Below are positions 1-7,087 of a stretch of 11,405 nucleotides of DNA, piece by piece (within the stretch, counting starts at the first letter, position 1; the number at the start of each line of letters is the position of its first letter). Position numbers and translations under genes: made by a program. The DNA comes from Comamonadaceae bacterium (lineage in GTDB: Bacteria; Pseudomonadota; Gammaproteobacteria; Burkholderiales; Burkholderiaceae): contig CANGSD010000010.1 in NCBI GenBank assembly GCA_947455875.1, forward strand, positions 1 to 11,405, read 5' to 3'. A model generated the notes under the pieces. The model was not told the DNA's origin. It saw nothing but the letters and a program-made list of their open reading frames with translations, and did no database searches.

Positions 1-37
1 CACAAGGGCAAAACTTCTGACAAACTCACCGGCAGAC

Positions 38-111
38 TGGAGCGGGAAACGGGAATCGAACCCGTGTCATTAGCTTGGAAGGCTAAGGTTCTACCATTGA
101 ACTACTCCCGC
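38..111 (-). tRNA. tRNA-Gly (anticodon UCC)
   Basis: Read on the minus strand this is a full cloverleaf with a 7-bp acceptor stem starting GCGGGAG, a D-arm containing AGTTCAATGGTAGAA, an anticodon loop CTTCCAA (anticodon TCC), and a T-arm with the standard GGTTCGATTCC. The 3' CCA is encoded at 40-38. It decodes GGA and GGG glycine codons. It lies 111 bases downstream of tRNA-Tyr on the same strand with no promoter visible between them, so the two are probably co-transcribed. In Escherichia coli and many betaproteobacteria Tyr, Gly and Thr tRNAs precede tuf; Thr and tuf would then lie just left of this window, which is an inference. Confidence 0.97.
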
Positions 112-222
112 ATCGGGTGAAGCTCTTCAGACCCTCGGCAGGCTTCCTGGCGCTACCCATCATTCACGTCGCACATCACTTGCACATTCGCCAGGCGCTT
201 TTCGGCACAAGCCGGCTAGCGC

Positions 223-308
223 TGGTGGAGGAGGCTGGATTCGAACCAGCGTAGGCGTAAGCCAACAGATTTACAGTCTGCCCCCTTTAGCCACTCGGGC
301 ACCCCTCC
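223..308 (-). tRNA. tRNA-Tyr (anticodon GUA)
   Basis: On the minus strand this is a class II tRNA with a long variable arm. The acceptor stem is GGAGGGG/CCTCCTCC-type, the anticodon arm CAGACTGTAAATCTG carries GTA, the T-arm contains GGTTCGAATCC, and the 3' CCA is encoded at 225-223. The length of 86 with CCA is normal for tRNA-Tyr. It is the first gene of the minus-strand tRNA cluster and lies about six bases below the predicted transcription start. Confidence 0.97.
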
Positions 309-320
309 GGCGAACCTCGA

Positions 321-343
321 AATATAGCACGGTTTGGGCTGGC
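321..343 (-). promoter_or_regulatory. Promoter of the tRNA-Tyr/Gly transcript
   Basis: The minus strand reads TGC TATATT at 329-321, an extended -10 element with five of six bases matching TATAAT. A weak -35-like TGATCA lies 17 bases upstream. Transcription would start near 314, just ahead of the tRNA-Tyr 5' end at 308. The AT-rich -10 stands out from its GC-rich surroundings. The -35 is poor, so the extended TGn probably carries recognition. Confidence 0.6.
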
Positions 344-422
344 TGATCAGGCAAGGTGCCACGACACGCACAGGCTGTGACATCGACACCCCCGCCCGGA
401 CGGTGCGTTCGAGAATCCGCGG

Positions 423-1511
423 ATGGACCGCGCCGCCCCCAATACCCCCAAAGTACTCAATCTTGCGCTCCAAGGGGGTGGCTCGCACGGCGCCTTCACC
501 TGGGGCGCGCTGGACGCGCTGCTGGCCGAGCCTCGCGTGGCGATCGAAGGCCTGAGTGGCACCAGCGCCGGCGCGGTCAACGCCGTGGCACTGGCCAGCG
601 GCTACGCCACCCACCCCCAGGCCCCGCGCGCGGGGGCTCGTGCGTGCTTGGCGCGTGTGTGGCAAGACATCGGCCAATGGAGCGCGCTGGGTTGGCTGCC
701 CGCACGGTTTGGCCGCGCGCTGTGGGGCGGCGGCGCGAATTCGGAGTGGGTGGCGCAGGCGCAGATGTGGGTGCAGGCCTTCACCGGACTGCTGTCGCCC
801 TACCAGACCAATCCCCTGAACCTCAACCCCTTGCGTCCCTTGCTAGAGCGCTGCGTCGATTTCGAGGCGATCCAGCACTGCGGCGGTCCGCGCGTGTTCG
901 TCTCGGCCACCCAGGTGAGTTCGGGCCGCGCGGCCATCTTCTCGGGCGACGGCTTGACGCTGGACGCCGTGCTCGCCTCGGCCTGCCTGCCCACCCTGTT
1001 CCAGGCGATCGAGATCGACGGCCAGGCCTATTGGGACGGCGGCTATGCGCTCAACCCGGCCCTGTCACCGCTGATCGCCAGTTGCGAACACCCTGACCTG
1101 CTGGTGATCCAGATCAACCCGCTGCGACGCCCCGACCTTCCGGACACGGCCACGCAGATCATGGACCGCATGAACGAGCTGACCTTCAATGCCAGCCTGC
1201 TGGCGCAGATGCGGGCGATCGACAAGATCAACCGACTGCTCGCCCAGGGCGCGCTCGCACCGGGCAGCGGCAAATCGATCCGCCTGCACCGCATCGATGG
1301 CGGCGAGGACTTGCTGGCGTATGCCGCCTCGACCAAATTGCGCAGCGATCCGGAACTGATTGAGGCCTTGTTCGAGTTGGGTCATCGCGCCGCGAAACGC
1401 TGGCTGGCCACACACCTGGACGCGGTGGGCGTGCGCAGCACGGTGGATGTGGCCCAGGACTACGAAGACGAAGCGCGCATTGGGCGCGATGCCGTGTGCC
1501 CCCTGCCCTAG
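423..1511 (+). CDS. Patatin-like phospholipase family protein
   Basis: Predicted cytoplasmic serine acyl-hydrolase of 362 residues in the patatin family, which cleaves acyl esters of lipids with a Ser-Asp dyad. The glycine-rich oxyanion loop GGGSHGAF is at residues 18-25, the nucleophile elbow GTSAG at 46-50 (Ser48), and the catalytic DGG at 205-207 (Asp205). The family-typical ASACLP lies at 185-190. No signal peptide or membrane segment is visible, which fits an intracellular enzyme acting on membrane or storage lipids; the substrate cannot be read from sequence. The ATG at 423 is the only good start, with a modest GAGAA seven bases upstream. The gene stands alone on its strand, divergent from the tRNAs and converging on ung with 13 bases between stops. 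All catalytic motifs are intact. The family call is firm and the specific role unknown. Confidence 0.93.
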   Translation: MDRAAPNTPKVLNLALQGGGSHGAFTWGALDALLAEPRVAIEGLSGTSAGAVNAVALASGYATHPQAPRAGARACLARVWQDIGQWSALGWLPARFGRALWGGGANSEWVAQAQMWVQAFTGLLSPYQTNPLNLNPLRPLLERCVDFEAIQHCGGPRVFVSATQVSSGRAAIFSGDGLTLDAVLASACLPTLFQAIEIDGQAYWDGGYALNPALSPLIASCEHPDLLVIQINPLRRPDLPDTATQIMDRMNELTFNASLLAQMRAIDKINRLLAQGALAPGSGKSIRLHRIDGGEDLLAYAASTKLRSDPELIEALFELGHRAAKRWLATHLDAVGVRSTVDVAQDYEDEARIGRDAVCPLP

Positions 1512-1524
1512 TTCGCGGCCCCGG

Positions 1525-2259
1525 TCAGAGGATGTCGCTCTGGCCCCGCTCGGACAACCAGCTTCGCGCCTGCACGAACTGACCGCTGCCCAGAAACGGC
1601 ACGGGCCCGCGGCGGGCGGACAAGGGCGAGGGGTGATTGGTCTCGATCACGAGCGCATCGCGATGGCACGCGGACGCCTCGGAGCGAATCAGGCCGGCCT
1701 TGGCTTGCGCGTGTGCGCCCCACAAGAAGTAGACGCAGGGCGAAGCGGTCGCCGCCACGCGTGCAATCAAGGCATCGGTGAGCGCCTCCCAGCCTTGGCG
1801 GGCGTGGCTCGCCGGCTGGCCTTCTTCCACGGTGAGGCAGGTATTCAACAGCAGCACACCGCGCTGCGCCCATTCAACCAGCGAGCCGTGATCGGGCGTG
1901 ACACCCAGCTCCTTGAAGATGTTGCGCAGTGACGGGGGCACACGCACGCCGGGCGCCACCGAGAAGGCCAGACCCTGCGCCTGGCCGCGTCCGTGGTACG
2001 GGTCCTGACCGAGGATGACGATGCGCACCGCTTGCAGCGGCGTGAGCTCCAGCGCGCGAAACGGCTGCGGCGGAAACACCGTGGCCCCCGACGCCAAGCG
2101 CGCGCGCATGAAGTCGCCCAGGCGCTGACCCTGCGGCGAGGCGAGGAAAGCATCGACCACGGGGCGCCAGTCGGGCGCGACCGGCCAGTGCTGCGGGTCC
2201 CAGGCCTGCAGGACCTCGGGTGCCGAGGCATCCAGCGGCAGCAGCGAGGCCTGTTGCAT
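1525..2259 (-). CDS. ung: Uracil-DNA glycosylase (family 1)
   Basis: Removes uracil from DNA to begin base excision repair. The 244-residue product has the family-1 catalytic motif GQDPYH at 84-89 (Asp86 activates water), the uracil-contacting Asn in LLLNT (Asn139), and the minor-groove loop HPSPLSA at 209-215 (His209, intercalating Leu213). Length is slightly above the roughly 225-230 residues of well-known bacterial homologs because of an N-terminal extension and a few extra residues after HPSPLSARRG; the motif GSGQF still closes the fold. The ATG is 8 bases after the trpC stop, so the gene is probably read from the trp operon, although it has no role in tryptophan synthesis. No strong ribosome binding site is visible, which suggests translational coupling to trpC. 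No terminator is evident between its stop and the convergent patatin gene. Confidence 0.96.
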   Translation of the reverse strand: MQQASLLPLDASAPEVLQAWDPQHWPVAPDWRPVVDAFLASPQGQRLGDFMRARLASGATVFPPQPFRALELTPLQAVRIVILGQDPYHGRGQAQGLAFSVAPGVRVPPSLRNIFKELGVTPDHGSLVEWAQRGVLLLNTCLTVEEGQPASHARQGWEALTDALIARVAATASPCVYFLWGAHAQAKAGLIRSEASACHRDALVIETNHPSPLSARRGPVPFLGSGQFVQARSWLSERGQSDIL

Positions 2260-2267
2260 CGGGTCGC

Positions 2268-3062
2268 TCAGGCCGGCCCGAACAACTGGGCCAGGGCCTC
2301 GCCCGGCTCGGGCGCGCGCATGAAGGCTTCGCCCACGAGGAAGGCATGCACGCCCGCCTCACGCATCTTGCGCACGTCGGCAGCAGACAAGATGCCGGAC
2401 TCAGTCACCAGCAGGCGATCGGCGGGCAGGCGAGGCATGAGGTCCAGCGTGGTGTCCAGCGAGACCTCGAAGGTGCGCAGGTTGCGGTTGTTCACGCCCA
2501 CCAGCGGCGTCTTCAGGCGCAGCGCGCGATCGAGCTCGGCGCCGTCATGCACCTCGACCAGCACCGCCATGCCCAGACCGCGCGCGATGGCCTCGAAGTC
2601 GGCCATCTGCGCGTCATCCAGGCAGGCGGCGATCAACAAGATGCAATCCGCGCCCATGGCGCGCGCCTCATAGACCTGATACGGGTCCACCAGAAAATCC
2701 TTGCGCAGCACCGGCAGGTCGCACGAGGCGCGGGCCTGCTTGAGGTAATCGGGATGGCCCTGGAAGAACTGGCGGTCGGTCAGTACCGACAAGCAGGCCG
2801 CGCCGTGTTCGGCATAGCTCTGGGCGATGTCGGCGGCGATGAAATCTGCGCGCAGCACGCCCTTGCTGGGGCTGGCCTTTTTCACCTCGGCGATCACCGC
2901 GGGCTGACCGGCAGCCATCTTGCGACGCATCGCGCCCTCGAAATCGCGGGTGAGAACGCGGCTTTCGGCGTCGGCCCGCACGGCCTCGAGCGAGGCCTTC
3001 TTGCGCGCGGCGGCGATTTCTTCGTGTTTGACCGCGACGATTTTTTGCAGGATGTCGGACAT
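2268..3062 (-). CDS. trpC: Indole-3-glycerol phosphate synthase
   Basis: Cytoplasmic (beta/alpha)8-barrel enzyme that closes the indole ring, converting carboxyphenylamino-deoxyribulose phosphate to indole-3-glycerol phosphate with loss of CO2. The 264 residues carry the signature [12 protein letters not shown] at 57-68 (Glu59, Lys61), VLRKDF with catalytic Lys121, VLVEVH with Glu170, GVNNRNL at 189-195, and TESG at 220-223 for phosphate binding near the barrel top. It is a stand-alone TrpC without the fused TrpF domain found in enterics. The ATG lies 4 bases after the trpD stop, with AAGG inside the trpD end as a plausible ribosome binding site. trpF is not in the window, so the preceding step must be encoded elsewhere. 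Confidence 0.97.
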   Translation of the reverse strand: MSDILQKIVAVKHEEIAAARKKASLEAVRADAESRVLTRDFEGAMRRKMAAGQPAVIAEVKKASPSKGVLRADFIAADIAQSYAEHGAACLSVLTDRQFFQGHPDYLKQARASCDLPVLRKDFLVDPYQVYEARAMGADCILLIAACLDDAQMADFEAIARGLGMAVLVEVHDGAELDRALRLKTPLVGVNNRNLRTFEVSLDTTLDLMPRLPADRLLVTESGILSAADVRKMREAGVHAFLVGEAFMRAPEPGEALAQLFGPA

Positions 3063-3066
3063 GGGT

Positions 3067-4107
3067 TCAGGCCTTGTTCACGGCGAGCGAGTCGGCCACG
3101 CGCACCAGATCGTCCAGCTTGGCACGGGCCGCGCCAGACTCGAGGGCGGCGCGTGCCAGGCCGATGCCGGCTTGCATGGAGTCGGCGACGTTGGCGGCAT
3201 ACAGGGCCACGCCGGCGTTGAGGATCACGATGTCGCGCGCGGGGCCGGGGCGGTTGTCCAACACGCCGCGCAACATGTCGCGCGAAGCCTCGGCGGTCTC
3301 GACCCGCAGCGCGCGGTTGCTGGCCATGGCCATGCCGAAGTCCTCGGGGTGGATCTCGTACTCGATCAGCTGCCCGTTTTTCAGTTCGCCCACCAGGGTG
3401 GCGGCACCCAGACTGACTTCGTCCATGCCGTCACGGCCGTACACCACCACCGCATGCTCGGCGCCCAGGCGCTGCAAGGCGCGCACCTGGATGCCCACGA
3501 GGTCGGGGTGAAACACGCCCATGAGGATGTTGGGTGCGCTCGCGGGATTGGTCAGCGGGCCCAAGATGTTGAAGATCGTGCGCACGCCCAGCTCCTTGCG
3601 CACCGGCGCCACGTTCTTCATCGCCGGGTGGTGGTTGGGGGCGAACATGAAGCCGATGCCCACTTGCGCGATGCAGCGGGCGATCGCCTCGGGCGAGAGG
3701 TTGATGTTCAGGCCCAGGCTTTCGAGTACGTCGGCGCTGCCCGATTTGCTGCTGACGCTGCGCCCGCCATGTTTGCTGACCTTGGCGCCTGCGGCAGCGG
3801 CCACGAACATCGAGCAGGTGGAGATGTTGAAGGTGTGCGAGCCGTCGCCGCCGGTGCCCACGATATCGACCAAGTGGGTGCGGTCGGCCACATGGACCTT
3901 GGTGGAAAACTCGCGCATGACCTCGGCGGCGGCGGTGATCTCGCCGATGGTTTCCTTCTTCACGCGCAGGCCGGCGATGAAGGCGGCGGTCATGACGGGC
4001 GAGAGCTCGCCCCGCATGATCATGCGCATGATCGTGAGCATCTCGTCGTGAAAGATCTCGCGGTGTTCGATAGTGCGCTGGAGCGCTTCGTGGGGGGTGA
4101 TGGGCAT
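3067..4107 (-). CDS. trpD: Anthranilate phosphoribosyltransferase
   Basis: Transfers the phosphoribosyl group of PRPP to anthranilate, the second committed step of tryptophan synthesis. Counting from the ATG at 4107, the 346-residue protein has the PRPP loop [14 protein letters not shown] at 84-97, [15 protein letters not shown] at 112-126, GPLTNPA at 183-189 and the Mg-binding pair Asp229-Glu230. It lacks the fused TrpG domain seen in enterics. Two starts are possible: a TTG at 4113 that overlaps the trpG stop, or the ATG two codons later, 2 bases after that stop with GAGAA upstream. I prefer the ATG because MPIT is the usual N-terminus in relatives as I recall them. The tight junction implies coupling with trpG. 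Confidence 0.96.
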   Translation of the reverse strand: MPITPHEALQRTIEHREIFHDEMLTIMRMIMRGELSPVMTAAFIAGLRVKKETIGEITAAAEVMREFSTKVHVADRTHLVDIVGTGGDGSHTFNISTCSMFVAAAAGAKVSKHGGRSVSSKSGSADVLESLGLNINLSPEAIARCIAQVGIGFMFAPNHHPAMKNVAPVRKELGVRTIFNILGPLTNPASAPNILMGVFHPDLVGIQVRALQRLGAEHAVVVYGRDGMDEVSLGAATLVGELKNGQLIEYEIHPEDFGMAMASNRALRVETAEASRDMLRGVLDNRPGPARDIVILNAGVALYAANVADSMQAGIGLARAALESGAARAKLDDLVRVADSLAVNKA

Positions 4108-4109
4108 GG

Positions 4110-4685
4110 TCAATTCTCGGCGCGGTTCAAAAAGTTACGCAGCATCGCGTGACCATGCTCGGTGAGGATGGACTCGGGATGAAACTGGACGCCCTCGATG
4201 GGCAGTTCGCGATGGCGCACGCCCATGATCTCGCCGTCGTCGGTCCAGGCGGTGGAGACGAGTTCGGCGGGGCAGCTGGATTTTTCGATGGCCAGCGAGT
4301 GGTAGCGGTTGACGGTGAAGCGCGCGGGCAGGCCGGCGAACACGCCCTGCTGCGTGGTCGTGATCTCGCTGGTCTTGCCGTGCATCAGTTGCTGCGCGCG
4401 CACGATCTTGCCGCCGAAGGCCGCGCCGATGCTCTGGTGGCCCAGGCACACACCCAGGATCGGCAGCTTGCCGGCAAAGTGACGAATCGCCTCGACCGAG
4501 ATGCCCGCCTCGGCGGGCGAACAGGGGCCGGGCGAGATGACCAGGCGCTCGGGGCGGCGGGCCGCCACGCCCTCGAGGGTGATCTCGTCGTTACGGAACA
4601 CCTCGACCTGCGCACCGAGTTCGCCGAAATACTGCACCAGGTTGTAGGTGAAGCTGTCGTAGTTGTCGATCATCAGAAGGCGCAT
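4110..4685 (-). CDS. trpG: Anthranilate synthase component II (glutamine amidotransferase)
   Basis: Releases ammonia from glutamine and passes it to TrpE for anthranilate formation. The 191-residue class I amidotransferase starts with the typical [13 protein letters not shown] at 6-18, has SPGP at 51-54, the nucleophile in GVCLGHQ (Cys80), and the other triad members in VQFHPES (His169, Glu171). HSLAIE at 129-134 is the usual pre-triad motif. It may also serve para-aminobenzoate synthesis, as many TrpG/PabA proteins do; no separate pabA is present here to decide. The ATG lies 3 bases after the trpE stop, with GGAG at 4695-4692 inside the trpE end at a spacing of six, which suggests stoichiometric, coupled synthesis with TrpE. 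Confidence 0.97.
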   Translation of the reverse strand: MRLLMIDNYDSFTYNLVQYFGELGAQVEVFRNDEITLEGVAARRPERLVISPGPCSPAEAGISVEAIRHFAGKLPILGVCLGHQSIGAAFGGKIVRAQQLMHGKTSEITTTQQGVFAGLPARFTVNRYHSLAIEKSSCPAELVSTAWTDDGEIMGVRHRELPIEGVQFHPESILTEHGHAMLRNFLNRAEN

Positions 4686-4688
4686 GGC

Positions 4689-6203
4689 TTACTCCAGTCC
4701 TTCTTCTACCAACTCGCTGGCACGCAGCAAGGCACGCGCCTTGGCTTCGGTTTCCTTCCACTCCATCTCGGGCACCGAGTCGGCGACCACACCGGCTGCA
4801 GCCTGCACGTACAGCGTCTGGTCCTTGACGATGCCGGTGCGGATCGCGATGGCCACATCCATGTCGCCGGCATAACTGAGGTAGCCGCAGGCGCCGCCAT
4901 AGATGCCGCGCTTGGTGGGCTCGAGCTGGTCGATCAGCTCCATGGCGTGCACCTTGGGCGCGCCGGTGAGCGTGCCAGCCGGGAAGGTGGCGCGCAGGAC
5001 GTCCATATTGCTCATGCCCTCGTTCAACAGCCCCTCGACGTTGCTCACGATGTGCATCACATGGCTGTATCGCTCGACGACAAAGGCTTCAGTGACCTTG
5101 ACGCTCCCGGTCTGCGCGATGCGGCCGATGTCGTTGCGCGCCAGGTCGATCAGCATGACGTGCTCGGCGCGCTCTTTCGGGTCGGCCAGCAGCTCCTGCT
5201 CGGTGGCCTTGTCGCTCTCGGGCGTGGCGCCGCGCGGGCGGGTGCCGGCCAGCGGGCGGATGGTGACCTTCTGGCCCGCCGGGGTCTGCTCCTGGCGCAC
5301 CAGGATCTCGGGCGAGGCCCCGACCACATGGAAATCGTTGCCGGCCGCACCGCTGAAGTTGTAGTAATACATGTACGGGCTCGGGTTGAGCGAGCGCAGC
5401 GCCCGATACAGCGACAGCGGGGATTCGGCAAAGCGCTTCTTGATTCGCTGGCCGACCTGCACCTGCATGAAGTCGCCGGCAGCGATCAGGTCCTTGGCCT
5501 TTTCGACGGCGCGCAGGTAATCGGCCTTGGCGAATTCACGCTCGGCCTCGTGCGCCGGCGTGGCCTTGACGGCGGGCGCGCTCACCGAATACCGCAGCAG
5601 GTCTTTCAGATCGCGCAGGCGCTTCTTGCCTGCGGCATAGGCCTCGCCCTGGCCCGGGTCGGCATAGACGATCAGATAGAGCTTGCCCGAGAGGTTGTCG
5701 ATGACGGCCAATTCCTCGCATTGCAGCAGCAGGATGTCGGGGCAGCCCAGGGTGTCGGGGGGGCAGCTGGCCTCGAGCTTTTTCTCGATGTGGCGTACGG
5801 TGTCGTAGCCGAAGTAGCCGGCCAGGCCGCCACAAAAGCGCGGCAGGCCGGGGCGCAGGGCCACCTTGAAGCGCTTTTGGTAGGCCTCGATGAAATCGAG
5901 CGGGTTGCCCGACGCGGTCTCGACGACCTGACCGTCACGCACGACCTCGGTGCGGGCCTGCGCGCCAAAGCCGCTGGCGCGCAAAAAGGTGCGGGCGGGC
6001 AGGCCGATGAAGCTGTAGCGGCCAAAGCGCTCACCACCCACGACGGATTCGAGCAGGAAAGACAAGCGGCCATCGCCCTTGGCGTGGGCGAGCTTCAGAT
6101 ACAGAGACAGCGGGGTTTCCAGATCCGCAAAGGCCTCGGCGATGAGGGGAATGCGGTTGTAGCCTTGCTGGGCCAGGCTTTTGAATTCGAGTTCGGTGAT
6201 CAC
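4689..6203 (-). CDS. trpE: Anthranilate synthase component I, GTG start
   Basis: Converts chorismate to anthranilate using ammonia from TrpG; this is the entry step of the pathway and normally the feedback-inhibited one. From the GTG at 6203 the protein has 504 residues. The tryptophan-binding elements LLES (50-53) and NPSPYMYY (273-280) are present, so allosteric inhibition is expected. The chorismate-binding domain shows IRPLAGTRPRG (316-326), DLARNDIGR (353-361) and FPAGTLTGAPK (407-417). The frame stays open upstream to an ATG at 6398, but the GTG is preceded by GGAGG at 6216-6212 with 8 bases spacing, ITELEF is the conserved N-terminus, and the 65 upstream codons look like non-coding leader. 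Expression is probably controlled by the leader described separately. Confidence 0.96.
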   Translation of the reverse strand: MITELEFKSLAQQGYNRIPLIAEAFADLETPLSLYLKLAHAKGDGRLSFLLESVVGGERFGRYSFIGLPARTFLRASGFGAQARTEVVRDGQVVETASGNPLDFIEAYQKRFKVALRPGLPRFCGGLAGYFGYDTVRHIEKKLEASCPPDTLGCPDILLLQCEELAVIDNLSGKLYLIVYADPGQGEAYAAGKKRLRDLKDLLRYSVSAPAVKATPAHEAEREFAKADYLRAVEKAKDLIAAGDFMQVQVGQRIKKRFAESPLSLYRALRSLNPSPYMYYYNFSGAAGNDFHVVGASPEILVRQEQTPAGQKVTIRPLAGTRPRGATPESDKATEQELLADPKERAEHVMLIDLARNDIGRIAQTGSVKVTEAFVVERYSHVMHIVSNVEGLLNEGMSNMDVLRATFPAGTLTGAPKVHAMELIDQLEPTKRGIYGGACGYLSYAGDMDVAIAIRTGIVKDQTLYVQAAAGVVADSVPEMEWKETEAKARALLRASELVEEGLE

Positions 6204-6211
6204 AGGGGGAG

Positions 6212-6216
6212 CCTCC
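6212..6216 (-). promoter_or_regulatory. Ribosome binding site deciding the trpE GTG start
   Basis: GGAGG on the minus strand, 8 bases before the GTG at 6203. It is the strongest Shine-Dalgarno match in the leader and fixes the start well inside the longest open frame. It overlaps the long-range complementary element and lies in the loop of a small possible stem GAGC/GCTC. Confidence 0.85.
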
Positions 6217-6259
6217 ACAAGCTCGGCGGCGAGAGGGCCGCGGGATTCGATGGGCAAGG

Positions 6260-6279
6260 GGCACGGGTGGCCCCGTGCC
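6260..6279 (-). terminator. trp leader hairpin (candidate attenuator stem 3:4)
   Basis: The minus strand reads GGCACGGG, loop GCCA, CCCGTGCC: an 8-bp perfect stem with a 4-base loop, beginning one base after the leader-peptide stop. A competing 5-bp pairing, CGTGC (6293-6289) with GCACG (6278-6274), could act as an antiterminator. The earlier stem CTGGC/GCCAG (6311-6298) contains the second Trp codon. This is the geometry expected of a Trp attenuator. Unlike a classic intrinsic terminator, the stem is followed by CCTTGCCC and not by a run of T, so termination might be weak, Rho-assisted, or replaced by control of translation. Confidence 0.55.
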
Positions 6280-6280
6280 A

Positions 6281-6364
6281 TCAGACGCGCACGCGATCTG
6301 GCTGACGCCAGGGCCAGGCTCCCCGGTCGGAGCGACCCGTGAGTGCGGTGCGGTGGATAAACAT
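6281..6364 (-). CDS. trpL: trp operon leader peptide (27 residues, Trp-Pro-Trp)
   Basis: This short reading frame starts at ATG 6364 and stops at TGA 6283-6281. Its residues 16-20 are AWPWR, with two Trp codons (6316-6314 and 6310-6308) separated by one Pro codon. It lies between a good promoter and trpE, is in a different frame from trpE, and is followed at once by an 8-bp hairpin. Trp is rare, so a Trp-X-Trp cluster in a short frame directly ahead of trpE is the standard mark of ribosome-mediated attenuation, where slow decoding of UGG in starvation changes leader RNA folding. The ATG lies at or within a base or two of the predicted transcription start, leaving no room for a ribosome binding site; the message may therefore be leaderless. 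The peptide itself probably has no catalytic role. Confidence 0.75.
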   Translation of the reverse strand: MFIHRTALTGRSDRGAWPWRQPDRVRV

Positions 6365-6371
6365 GAGAGGC

Positions 6372-6398
6372 AGTGTAGCAAACGACCCGGGGCCTCAA
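6372..6398 (-). promoter_or_regulatory. Promoter of the trp operon
   Basis: On the minus strand TGC TACACT (6380-6372) is an extended -10, and TTGAGG (6398-6393) is a -35-like hexamer overlapping the gph stop codon. The spacer is 15 bases, short for sigma-70, which the TGn extension could offset. Transcription would start near 6365-6364, at the leader-peptide ATG. The position at the very end of gph gives trpEGDC-ung its own start apart from the upstream katE-gph transcript. Confidence 0.6.
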
Positions 6399-7072
6399 GG
6401 CGCCGGCATCAGGTCGGCCAGTTGGGCCAGGGAGTCCAGCCAGGCGTCGGCGTCCACGCTGCGCACCGGCTCGCCATGGTTGTAGCCGTAGGTGACCAGG
6501 ACCACCGGGCAGCCCGCGGCGCGTGCGGCCTGGGCGTCATTGCTGGAGTCGCCCACCATCAGGGTCTGCGCGGGTGCAACGCCCAAGGCCTGGGCCGACA
6601 TGAGCAGGGGCATGGGGTGCGGCTTGCGCTCGGGATAGGCATCGCCGCCCACGACCTGCTCGAAATAGCCCTCCAGGTCCTTGGCCCGCAGCAGGTCGCG
6701 GGCAAAGCGGCCCGGCTTGTTGGTGACGCAGGCCATGCGCACCCCACGCGCACGCAGAAAGTCCAGGCCCTCGCGCGCACCGGGGTAGACCGGGGCGTGC
6801 AGGCCGTTGGCGGCGTCGTAATGGCGCTGGTAGGCCGTCCAAGCTTGCGGGTACAGCGCGGGGTCGCCGTCCACGGCCTGCAGCGTCGCGCGAATCAGGT
6901 GCTCCGAGCCCTTGCCCACGCGCCGCTCGATGTCGGCGCGCGAGAGCGCGGGCAAAGACAGCTCACGCAGCATGGCGTTGAGGGCGACGGTGAAGTCGCC
7001 TAGGGTGTCGACCAAAGTGCCGTCCAGGTCGACCAGTGCGGCGCGGATCGTATGGGGGGGAAACGGGGTCAT
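6395..7072 (-). CDS. gph: Phosphoglycolate phosphatase (HAD family)
   Basis: Dephosphorylates 2-phosphoglycolate, which arises from oxygenation by Rubisco or from repair of oxidative DNA ends. The 225 residues show the HAD motifs in order: DLDGTL at 15-20 (nucleophile Asp15, acid Asp17), a helical cap at about 23-95, VTNK with Thr117, Lys150 in ERKPHP, and GDSSND at 174-179 for Mg binding. Related HAD phosphatases with other substrates cannot be excluded from motifs alone, but position supports gph: in Burkholderiales rpe-gph-trpE is common. Here katE ends 15 bases upstream instead of rpe. The ATG has only a weak ribosome site (GAGG overlapping the katE stop, 13 bases away), so coupling with katE is likely. 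Its end overlaps the trp promoter. Confidence 0.92.
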   Translation of the reverse strand: MTPFPPHTIRAALVDLDGTLVDTLGDFTVALNAMLRELSLPALSRADIERRVGKGSEHLIRATLQAVDGDPALYPQAWTAYQRHYDAANGLHAPVYPGAREGLDFLRARGVRMACVTNKPGRFARDLLRAKDLEGYFEQVVGGDAYPERKPHPMPLLMSAQALGVAPAQTLMVGDSSNDAQAARAAGCPVVLVTYGYNHGEPVRSVDADAWLDSLAQLADLMPAP

Positions 7073-7087
7073 CCCCGGCAGTGTGCC

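Larger units (their letters stand above)
6206..6324 (-). promoter_or_regulatory. Long-range complementary pair: trpL codons 14-17 and trpE ribosome binding site
   Basis: On the minus strand GGGGAGCCT (6324-6316) is the exact reverse complement of AGGCTCCCC (6214-6206). The first arm runs from codon 14 to the first base of Trp codon 17 of the leader peptide. The second covers the last three bases of the GGAGG ribosome binding site of trpE and most of its spacer. If paired, the RNA would hide the trpE translation start; a ribosome stalled on the Trp codons would cover the first arm and free it. The complementarity is seen directly, its function is inferred, and chance pairing in GC-rich DNA is possible. 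Confidence 0.4.

Noticed and set aside
2920..4152. Long open frames on the plus strand opposite trpD, trpE (4149-6305) and katE (8027-9136)
   Set aside because: They are antisense shadows caused by high GC at third codon positions; their sequence is rich in His, Gly, Ala and Gln and has no recognisable motif, whereas the minus frames have full enzyme motifs.
6204..6398. Extension of TrpE by 65 residues to an ATG at 6398
   Set aside because: The extension would overlap the gph stop and the trp promoter, is low-complexity Arg/Ala/Pro, and contradicts the strong GGAGG before the GTG and the conserved ITELEF start.
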